Part shown: in pieces, positions 21,952 through 27,400 of the stretch | Layout: the number at the start of each line of letters is the position of its first letter | Position numbering within the stretch: position 1 is the stretch's first letter | NCBI GenBank assembly: GCA_002712945.1 | Contig: PAVA01000020.1 | Coordinates: forward strand, 1-27,400 | Direction of reading: 5' to 3' | DNA from: Citromicrobium sp. | GTDB lineage: Bacteria; Pseudomonadota; Alphaproteobacteria; Sphingomonadales; Sphingomonadaceae | Length of the DNA: 27,400 bases | Translations under genes and position numbers: made by a program | Notes under the pieces: model-generated | Told to the model about the DNA's origin: nothing | The model's input: the letters and a program-made list of their open reading frames with translations, nothing else | The model's database searches: none

Positions 21952-23343
21952 CTAGGCCCTGGCTTTCGCCGGTGCAATTCCCGCGCCGATGGCCACGGCG
22001 TCTGCAACCTGCGCGATGTTTTCGGGCGAATAGAGCTGCGGGTTGGGAAGCGGGCGGCCCGGGAGGCTCATATCGACCAGATTGGCGACGAAGCGGCGCG
22101 CATCTTCGGGATCGGTACGCTCCATCCGCTCCAGCGGGGTGCGCATTGCCGTGCGCAGATCTTTCCAGCTGGAGACCCGGGTGACGCCGGGAACGGTATA
22201 CCAGAAGCCCTCGCCCATCACGCACACGCTCTTGCCCAGGCACGCCGCTTCCCAGCCGACGCTGCTGGTGAGCGTGACCACCCGTTCGCAGCGGGCGAGA
22301 ATCTCGCGCGCATGGATCTCGGCCGGCAGGTAGACCAGATTGGAATAGCGGCCGCGGATTTCGCGGAACTTGGATCGCAGCAGCGCGCCCTTGTCCACCG
22401 GGTGTTCCTTCACCACCAGGGTCTGGTGCGGGCCGAGGCACCGCAGGATGTTCTCGATCGTGGCGACCTGGTTGGAGAAGAACTCGCTGAGATAGAGCAG
22501 GCTGGTCTCCGGCTCCTGATGGAGCGGATAGAGCACGATTTCGCGCGAATCCGGGATCTCGTCCAAGCTGTCGTACCGCACGCGGAAGCTCGCGGCGAAG
22601 ACTTCGAGGCGCTTGGAATATTCCTCGCTGTAGCTTTCGTAGCGGAAGGGGGCCCTGGCATCGAGGCGGCGCGTCCGCGAATCGCGCCACTTCCACAGCG
22701 CCAGCTTGGCCAGCCCCTTCGCCACTGGCTTGAGGGCCCGCCGACTGGCGAGGTTGCGCACGTAATAGGGCTTGTAGTTCGGGCGGCGCAGCTCGGCGAG
22801 GTACCCGTCCGCGAGTTCCAGCGCCGCTTCGCTGGGCTCGGGCAGCTGCGTCGAGCCGAGCGACATGGTGATCGGGTCGGGCAACCAGTAGAACAGCCCC
22901 TCGATCGGGCAGAAGAAGGGGGCGAGATACCTGATGTCGCGCGCGCGCGCCTCGATGTACAGGACTTCGGAAATCTCGATCGCGACGACTTCGTTGACCA
23001 CCGCGCGCGGTTCGTATTCGTCCAGCAGCTTGCGCCAGAAAGCGATTTCCTTGCCCAGGATCAGCAGCCGCTCTGCCTGATCGTAACGCCCGAGGAAGCG
23101 TTCCGACATGAAGGAGGTGAGCAGGTAATGCTGCGGCACCTCGGCCGGGGTCAGGGAGTGGAAGTCCTCTTCGAAACAGGCGGCGACCGTGCGGCCCTTG
23201 GCCCTCACGCGATCCGCCTCCTCACGGGTCAGGGTGACGAAGATCGCCTCGTACCGCTCGTCGAGCAGTTCGGGGTAGAATCCCGCTTGGTATCCGCGCG
23301 CGAAGAAGAGAACCCTCGGCTTTGCAGGTTGCCCGTTTGTCAT
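21952..23343 (-). CDS. Capsule-type glycosyltransferase (KpsC/KpsS-like GT-B fold)
   Basis: The product is 463 residues, soluble, with a Rossmann-like opening (RVLFFARGYQAGFYPELL). The second half has YPLHQEPETS at 272-281, TLVVKEHP at 308-315 and TLTSSVGWEAACLGKSVCVMG at about 358-378. This order is shared by capsule polysaccharide synthesis proteins of the KpsC/KpsS kind. In those proteins the family builds a Kdo linker or transfers acidic sugars in the cytoplasm. No ABC-transporter genes (KpsM/T) are present, so a linker role is unlikely and transfer of one repeat-unit sugar fits better. The start ATG follows a TAGGA that is unusually close. A repeated short motif precedes the start. Confidence 0.8.
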   Translation of the reverse strand: MTNGQPAKPRVLFFARGYQAGFYPELLDERYEAIFVTLTREEADRVRAKGRTVAACFEEDFHSLTPAEVPQHYLLTSFMSERFLGRYDQAERLLILGKEIAFWRKLLDEYEPRAVVNEVVAIEISEVLYIEARARDIRYLAPFFCPIEGLFYWLPDPITMSLGSTQLPEPSEAALELADGYLAELRRPNYKPYYVRNLASRRALKPVAKGLAKLALWKWRDSRTRRLDARAPFRYESYSEEYSKRLEVFAASFRVRYDSLDEIPDSREIVLYPLHQEPETSLLYLSEFFSNQVATIENILRCLGPHQTLVVKEHPVDKGALLRSKFREIRGRYSNLVYLPAEIHAREILARCERVVTLTSSVGWEAACLGKSVCVMGEGFWYTVPGVTRVSSWKDLRTAMRTPLERMERTDPEDARRFVANLVDMSLPGRPLPNPQLYSPENIAQVADAVAIGAGIAPAKARA

Positions 23344-23354
23344 TCCTAGACCGA

Positions 23355-23378
23355 TCCCGTGCCAATTCCCGTGCGGGA
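23355..23378. repeat. Short direct repeat plus palindrome upstream of the KpsC/S-like gene
   Basis: TCCCGTGC occurs twice, at 23355-23362 and 23367-23374, with a four-base spacer. The second copy is also the left part of the palindrome TCCCG-TG-CGGGA (23367-23378). The block is 12 to 35 bases before the start codon at 23343, inside an 82-base gap. It could be an operator or an RNA hairpin, or a coincidence in GC-rich DNA. Confidence 0.25.
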
Positions 23379-23425
23379 TAGTCGACGTGGCTCATTGCGC
23401 AACGCGTTTTCGCCGATTTCCCGGG

Positions 23426-24214
23426 TCAGCGCGGTGATTCAGCCTCGCGTCCGATTGCCTTTTCGGGCTCCCTATACCCCAGAACATAGGGCGCGATCGC
23501 GTCCCGCCAGACGCGGTTGCCTCGTGCGGCAAGGTGAATCCCGTCCCAGGTCATCCCGGGTTTGAGGCCGCGCTCGCCCGAGAGTTCCTCGTTCAGATCG
23601 ACAAACGCGATATTCTTGCGTCGTGCCAGCAGCGCGAGCTGCCGGTTGAGCGCGATGGCGCTCCGCCGCCGTTCCGGCGAACAGGCCGGGTTCTCGCCGC
23701 ACACCAGCACCGCCTGAAGGACCGGCTCCACGCCCGCTGCCTGGAGGCGCGTTATCAGCGTCTCGAACCGCGCGAGAATCTGGTCGAGCGGGTTGTCCAG
23801 GAGAATATCATTGTGCCCGATGAAGACGATCGCGCGCTCCGGCTGGAGTTCGAGAATGCCGGGCAGCCGTTCGATCGCACCCTGCACCGTGTCACCGCCA
23901 ACGCCGCGATTGGCGACCGATGCGCCGGGGAACATCTCTTCGAGCCGCGCATGGGCCGCGAGGGAATCGCCGATGATCACGGTGCGCGCCCGCGTATTCC
24001 ATTGCCGATCGCTGGCGCCGACCTCGACAGCCTTGGGATTGCCGACATATTCGGACGGATCGCGCGAGCCATCGTCCCCGTCGATCGCGTTCTTCAGAGC
24101 TCTCAGCTGCGGGTAGGGAAATATCCCGTAACTTCCGGCGGCGAGCCCCCAGGAGAAGGCCAGCGCAATGATGGCCCCCATCCCGATACGCCTGCGGTTG
24201 ACCGGAGATATCAT
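23426..24214 (-). CDS. SGNH/GDSL-family hydrolase, membrane-anchored or secreted
   Basis: The product is 262 residues if it starts at ATG 24214. Residues about 7-30 (RRRIGMGAIIALAFSWGLAAG) form a signal peptide or membrane anchor, placing the enzyme in the periplasm. The four SGNH blocks are visible: IIGDSL with Ser84, NRGVGGDT with Gly106, FIGHNDI with Asn135, and TWDGIHL with Asp224 and His227. The family removes or transfers acyl groups, and in polysaccharide loci often acts as an O-acetylesterase or acetyltransferase on the glycan; that role is inference. Several in-frame ATGs lie upstream (24220, 24229, 24247) without good ribosome binding sites. I chose 24214 because it overlaps, as ATGA, the stop of a short frame that does have one. 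Confidence 0.85.
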   Translation of the reverse strand: MISPVNRRRIGMGAIIALAFSWGLAAGSYGIFPYPQLRALKNAIDGDDGSRDPSEYVGNPKAVEVGASDRQWNTRARTVIIGDSLAAHARLEEMFPGASVANRGVGGDTVQGAIERLPGILELQPERAIVFIGHNDILLDNPLDQILARFETLITRLQAAGVEPVLQAVLVCGENPACSPERRRSAIALNRQLALLARRKNIAFVDLNEELSGERGLKPGMTWDGIHLAARGNRVWRDAIAPYVLGYREPEKAIGREAESPR

Positions 24215-24264
24215 CGGCATGCGCCGCATCTGGCAGGAGCGTGGCATTCGCAGCAAGTATCCAT
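24211..24264 (-). CDS. Possible 17-codon Cys-rich leader peptide ahead of the SGNH hydrolase gene
   Basis: ATG at 24264 follows AGGGAA at a spacing of six bases and opens a 17-codon frame, MDTCCECHAPARCGACR. Five of 17 residues are Cys and one is His. The TGA stop overlaps the ATG at 24214 of the hydrolase by four bases. It overlaps the hydrolase's alternative upstream starts in another frame, so only one arrangement can be right. The short length prevents any family test. Confidence 0.35.
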   Translation of the reverse strand: MDTCCECHAPARCGACR

Positions 24265-24310
24265 TGCCTGTTCCCTGTCCGGGGCAGCGGGTAACGTCGC
24301 GGGGGCCGGC

Positions 24311-25168
24311 CTAGAGCCGCACGATCCCGGCTTGCGGCAAGACGCAGGCGGGCGCCCAGGGGGGCAGGCAGGAAATCGCCTTGCGGCCTGCTTCGAGCGC
24401 AATGACGAGCGCGAAGGAGTTGAGCCCTGCGACCCAGCGGGCCTTACCCAGCGCTTCGCTCATGTCGCCTGCGGTATCGAGGGTGGCGCCGGGCTGCGCA
24501 CGGATCCAGTCATCGTACTTGCCCGGCGCATCGGAGGGGTGGGGGCGCAGGCGCATGGCCACGTCCTCCCCGATCCCCGCGCCGCCGCGATGGGCCATGA
24601 AATAGTCGAGCGCCTGAAATTCGCCCGGCGTGGTCCCGTGCCCCCACGTGCTGCGCGCCGGTTCCATGACGAACAGGATGTCGCCATCGTCCGGCACCGG
24701 GCCGGCATCGCGCGCCTGGCGCTGGAGATAGAGATTGGGCAGCTGCGCGATCCGCGTGCCGGGGAAGGTCTCGCGCGCGATTGTCACCGCCTCCGCATCG
24801 CCCACCAGGATCGCGTCGGGCAACTGGCGCGTGCCCTCGCGCTCGAACCGGGGGGCATAATTGACCCAGTGGTCCACCACTGCGAGCGAGGGGATGCCCC
24901 GCCGCGCCGCCTCGACCCGCGCAGCATGTTCCATGTCGCTGGCCCAGCCGGTCCCGCTGACAAGCGAGGCCGCTCCATCGAGCGCGTCGTCGATCGAGGC
25001 GAGCACGGGGCTTTCGCGGAATTGTGCTTGCCAGATGCGCTCCGCCGGCCCCGCCAGCGCCACGCGCAAATCGCCTGCGGGGATATCTTCCAGCCAGGCG
25101 AACAGCATGTTGGCCGCCCCGGCATCATGCGCGACAACCGCGATGGGCCGGGGCAGGTCGGCAATCAT
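24311..25168 (-). CDS. Unrecognised GT-B-like protein, candidate glycosyltransferase
   Basis: The product is 285 residues, with no signal peptide or membrane segment. It begins with a Rossmann-type strand and IAVVAHDAGAANMLFAWL. Further patterns are SLAVVDHWVNY near 94-104, DAILVGDAEAV near 118-128, DILFVMEPARSTWG near 163-175, MRLRPHPSD near 205-213 and WVAGLNSFALVIALEAGRK near 245-263. The last two recall the (K/R)xHP and donor-site regions of capsule-type GT-B glycosyltransferases, though at about 285 residues it is short for one. Its start overlaps the stop of the GNAT gene by four bases, so it is coupled to the amino-sugar genes. It could transfer or bind that sugar; I do not recognise a named family. 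Confidence 0.75.
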   Translation of the reverse strand: MIADLPRPIAVVAHDAGAANMLFAWLEDIPAGDLRVALAGPAERIWQAQFRESPVLASIDDALDGAASLVSGTGWASDMEHAARVEAARRGIPSLAVVDHWVNYAPRFEREGTRQLPDAILVGDAEAVTIARETFPGTRIAQLPNLYLQRQARDAGPVPDDGDILFVMEPARSTWGHGTTPGEFQALDYFMAHRGGAGIGEDVAMRLRPHPSDAPGKYDDWIRAQPGATLDTAGDMSEALGKARWVAGLNSFALVIALEAGRKAISCLPPWAPACVLPQAGIVRL

Positions 25169-25704
25169 GCGAAGCGCCCGTAAAGCACGATGTCCTGCGG
25201 CTCGCCCTCAACGATTTCCTGCGCCACCCGCACGCCCTCGCGGGTCATGCCCGATCGTTCCATCAGCTTCACCATGCCACCATTGCAGGCGAGCGTTCCG
25301 GCCGTGACCTTGCGGACACCGCCTCCGTCCGGTTCGCGCGCCAGCAGCCAGTCGAGCAGCAGATTCCACGATTCCTGGCCGTACCCACCCGACCAGTATT
25401 CGCGCGCGCCGATCATGATGCCGACATCGCAGGTGTTGTGATGCAGGTTGCGGTAGGCGGACATCGTCCCGATCGCTTGCCCGTTCGACGCGAGGCGGAC
25501 CGAGACGAACAGGTTGGGCGTGCCCTCGAAGCTCGCCAGATAGGCGCGGCACGAATCGAAGCTGTGCTCGCGGAAGCGCTGGTTGGAAAAGCGCGTGACG
25601 TGCCGATCGTTGAGCCAGCCGACATAGTCGGTCGTGATGTCCTCCGGCGCGAAGGGGCGCAGGACAACCTTCTCACCGCGCAGTTCGGGCAGGCGCGCGC
25701 TCAT
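25165..25704 (-). CDS. GNAT-family N-acetyltransferase (RimJ/RimL-like)
   Basis: The product is 179 residues. It opens with ELRGEKVVLRPFAPEDI, the usual first strand and helix of RimJ/RimL-type GNAT proteins, and contains VGIMIGAREYWSGGYGQES near 108-126, where SGGYGQ is the acetyl-CoA pyrophosphate-binding motif. ATG at 25704 overlaps the aminotransferase stop by four bases. The much longer open frame upstream (to 26355) is a shadow of the aminotransferase gene and is not used. Placed directly after an aminotransferase, it most likely acetylates the amino group just installed on a nucleotide sugar, similar in role to PseH or FdtC-type enzymes. The acceptor is inference. Confidence 0.88.
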   Translation of the reverse strand: MSARLPELRGEKVVLRPFAPEDITTDYVGWLNDRHVTRFSNQRFREHSFDSCRAYLASFEGTPNLFVSVRLASNGQAIGTMSAYRNLHHNTCDVGIMIGAREYWSGGYGQESWNLLLDWLLAREPDGGGVRKVTAGTLACNGGMVKLMERSGMTREGVRVAQEIVEGEPQDIVLYGRFA

Positions 25705-26981
25705 TTCAGCGCGTCGAGATTGTCCCACACCTTGCGGAACGCATCGACCACGGCGGAGACGTCTTCGCTGGGGAACTGGTACATGCACAGGTTGATGCCG
25801 AGGAAGCTTGCATCGTGCAGCTCTTCGGCGACCGGGCAGGTGCCGGTGCCATAGGCGAAATTGCGCCCCTCGCCCTCGCGCAGGCTCCACGGGAAGCTGC
25901 CGGTGCCGTAGGCGCATTGTTCGGTGAAGATCGGCAGCCGGTGGATCGTCTGGTAGCCGGGCATCAGGCCGGGCACGCCCTCGGCCTTCAGCGCGTCGAA
26001 GATCGCCTTGCGCTCGACGCCGAGTTCGTCGGTATCGAGCACCATGCCGTAGACGTAGTAGACGTGGGTCGCGCCTTCCTGGACCTTGGGAGTCGACAGG
26101 CCTTTTAGATCTCCGAGCCCGGCATTCAGCTCGTCGGCGACGCGCTGCCGGTCGGCGACGCGTTCTTCCAGCTTGTCGAGCTGGACCGAAGCGATCGCCG
26201 CCTCGATCTCGCCCATCCGGAAGTTGTAGCCGATCATGTTGGCGAGCTGGCTGCGATCGGTGGTCTTGATCACGCTTTCGGCGTGGTTGCGGATCAGCGC
26301 GAGCCGTTCCGCCAGCGCGTCGTCGTTGGTGACGAGGATACCGCCTTCGCCGCAATGGATGTGCTTGTGGTAGTTGAGGCTGAACCCGCCGATATCGTAA
26401 TCGGTGCCGGTATAGTCGCCCGCCTGCTTCGCCCCGGGGGCCTGCGCGGTGTCGCCCAGCAGTTTCAGGCCGTGTTCGTCGGCGGTCTTGCGCAAGGCTG
26501 CGACGTCGGCGGTCATGCCGAAGATATCGACCGCCATGATCGCCTTCGTGCGCGGCGTTATCAGCGACCGCACGCTTTCGGGATCGATATTGAAGGTCTC
26601 GCGGTCGATATCGGCGAACACCGGAATCGCGTTCCAGTGGAGGATCGCCATCGCGGTGGCGGACATGGTCCAGGGCGTCACGATGATCTCGTCGCCCGGC
26701 TCCACGCCGATCGCACCGACTTCGGCGATCAGCCCGCTGGTCCAGCTATTGACGCCGAGCGCGTGCCTGACCCCGAAATACTCCGCCGCCTTCTTCTCGA
26801 ACGCCTTGACGTTCTCGCCGCCCATGAAGCCCTCGCCCGGTGCGCCGATATAGGCCGACAGCACGCCGCCGCGCACCACGCGGGCGGCGGCCTCTTCCTC
26901 GTCCTTGCCCATCGACTTGAAGGCTTCGAGCTCGCGGTCGATCGTAGGCGCGCCGCCGTGGATGGCGAGGGTTGCGGTCAT
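25701..26981 (-). CDS. DegT/DnrJ/EryC1-family PLP-dependent sugar aminotransferase
   Basis: The product is 426 residues from ATG at 26981, which is preceded by AAGGA at a good spacing and overlaps the upstream stop by four bases. It shows the N-terminal LAIHGGAPTI seen in several DegT members, GVNSWTSGL near 76-84, PWTMSATAMAI near 103-113, GDTAQAPGA with Asp177 as the likely PLP-nitrogen partner, and NYHKHIHCGEGG with Lys206 as the Schiff-base lysine. The family adds an amino group to keto sugars linked to nucleotides, using glutamate. With the Gfo/Idh dehydrogenase upstream and GNAT downstream, the order oxidise, aminate, acetylate is apparent. The C-terminal part, with a duplicated YGTG motif near 345-375, is longer than in many relatives. 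Confidence 0.92.
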   Translation of the reverse strand: MTATLAIHGGAPTIDRELEAFKSMGKDEEEAAARVVRGGVLSAYIGAPGEGFMGGENVKAFEKKAAEYFGVRHALGVNSWTSGLIAEVGAIGVEPGDEIIVTPWTMSATAMAILHWNAIPVFADIDRETFNIDPESVRSLITPRTKAIMAVDIFGMTADVAALRKTADEHGLKLLGDTAQAPGAKQAGDYTGTDYDIGGFSLNYHKHIHCGEGGILVTNDDALAERLALIRNHAESVIKTTDRSQLANMIGYNFRMGEIEAAIASVQLDKLEERVADRQRVADELNAGLGDLKGLSTPKVQEGATHVYYVYGMVLDTDELGVERKAIFDALKAEGVPGLMPGYQTIHRLPIFTEQCAYGTGSFPWSLREGEGRNFAYGTGTCPVAEELHDASFLGINLCMYQFPSEDVSAVVDAFRKVWDNLDALK

Positions 26982-27400
26982 GTTTCGTCCTTCTGCTTGG
27001 CCAGCGCGGCAAGGCGGATCGCTTCGCACAGGCGCTGCGCCGCTAGCGCATTCCGGCCCGTGCTGGCCAGTGGATTTGCGCCCGGGTCTGCGTTGTCGAG
27101 ATGGTCGGCGATGTTGGCGATGGCGAGGCTCATCGCCTCTTCGTAGCGGCCCGCAGAGGCAGCGCGCTCACCGAGGTTTCGATAGCCCGCGAAGGTGCCG
27201 CTGCCCTCGACCCGGCGGGTCTCGATCCCGAAACCGCCATCGCGCATCGCGATCTCGCCCTTCTCGCAGGTGAGCACCAGCTCGAACTGGGTAAAGGCAC
27301 GCGCATCGCCCGCGACGAGGTGGATGCTCGCGCCGTCCGTCGCGGTAAGCAGCGCGGACACCGTCTGGTCGTGGTCCCAGTGATCGAACACGGGCGAACC
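26978..27400 (-). CDS. Gfo/Idh/MocA-family oxidoreductase, C-terminal part (truncated by window edge)
   Basis: Only the last 140 codons are visible; the frame stays open through the right edge, so the N-terminal Rossmann domain lies outside. The visible part reads as the C-terminal beta-sheet domain of Gfo/Idh/MocA proteins: DHDQTVSALLTATDGASIHLVAGD, FELVLTCEKGEIAMRDGGFGIETRR and the final helix EAMSLAIANIADHLDN. The last part, ALAAQRLCEAIRLAALA, is the usual closing helix where EAxRLxA recurs. It likely makes the 3-keto or similar sugar used by the aminotransferase encoded next, whose start it overlaps by four bases. Family assignment rests on the C-terminal pattern and context, without the diagnostic N-terminus. 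Confidence 0.8.
   Translation of the reverse strand, partial: GSPVFDHWDHDQTVSALLTATDGASIHLVAGDARAFTQFELVLTCEKGEIAMRDGGFGIETRRVEGSGTFAGYRNLGERAASAGRYEEAMSLAIANIADHLDNADPGANPLASTGRNALAAQRLCEAIRLAALAKQKDET

Noticed and set aside
21942..22007. Longer start (ATG at 22007) for the hexapeptide acyltransferase
   Set aside because: It would overlap the KpsC/S-like gene by 56 bases, and the added residues match no part of the family; GTG at 21941 follows the stop directly with a purine-rich site.

Overview
The window is part of a surface-polysaccharide (exopolysaccharide or capsule) biosynthesis locus from a high-GC Gram-negative bacterium. The Wza/Wzc-type export genes, the lipoproteins and the general protein style suggest an alphaproteobacterium, possibly a sphingomonad of the Erythrobacter group. 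That taxonomic guess is inference, because the window holds no rRNA or other marker gene. I saw no tRNA, rRNA, insertion sequence, CRISPR array or phage gene. No stretch longer than 300 bases lacks a gene; the longest gaps are about 190 and 150 bases.

Left end (1-3098): the plus strand carries the 3' end of wecB, then wecC and a small lipoprotein gene. A minus-strand UDP-glucuronate 4-epimerase-like gene sits between wecB and wecC. WecB and WecC together make UDP-ManNAcA from UDP-GlcNAc, and the epimerase would supply UDP-galacturonate.

From 3109 to the right edge every convincing gene is on the minus strand, in tightly packed and often overlapping groups, read here in transcription order. 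(a) 27400 to 23426: Gfo/Idh dehydrogenase (partial), DegT aminotransferase, GNAT acetyltransferase and an unrecognised GT-B-like protein, joined by 4-nt overlaps, then an SGNH hydrolase. This looks like an N-acylated amino-sugar branch. (b) 23343 to 16342: KpsC/S-like glycosyltransferase, hexapeptide acyltransferase, PhyH-type dioxygenase, Wzx-like flippase, Wzy-like polymerase, CgeB-like glycosyltransferase and a second hexapeptide acyltransferase. (c) 16187 to 11985: GDP-mannose 3,5-epimerase-like enzyme, a third hexapeptide acyltransferase, FkbM methyltransferase, WecG-family glycosyltransferase and GDP-L-fucose synthase. (d) 11863 to 3109: a three-gene cassette with 4-nt overlaps (Gfo/Idh oxidoreductase, TIM-barrel-like unknown, extended SDR epimerase), an O-antigen-ligase/Wzy-like membrane protein, a Wza-like export lipoprotein, a fused Wzz/BY-kinase (Wzc-like) and a membrane protein of unknown function.

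Together these describe a Wzx/Wzy-type pathway. Nucleotide sugars are made in the cytoplasm (ManNAcA, probably GalA, L-galactose or L-gulose, L-fucose, an N-acylated amino sugar, and perhaps one undescribed sugar). Repeat units are assembled and decorated with acyl and methyl groups, flipped by Wzx, polymerised, and exported through the Wza/Wzc-type machinery. Not visible here are an initiating polyprenyl-phosphate sugar transferase and a GDP-mannose 4,6-dehydratase; both are expected outside the window.

The parts most worth a second look are the epimerase/TIM-barrel/Gfo cassette (8791-11863), the bacterial GDP-mannose 3,5-epimerase homologue with all catalytic residues in register (15210-16187), the PhyH dioxygenase inside a polysaccharide locus, and two short Cys-containing reading frames whose stop codons overlap the start codons of downstream genes.
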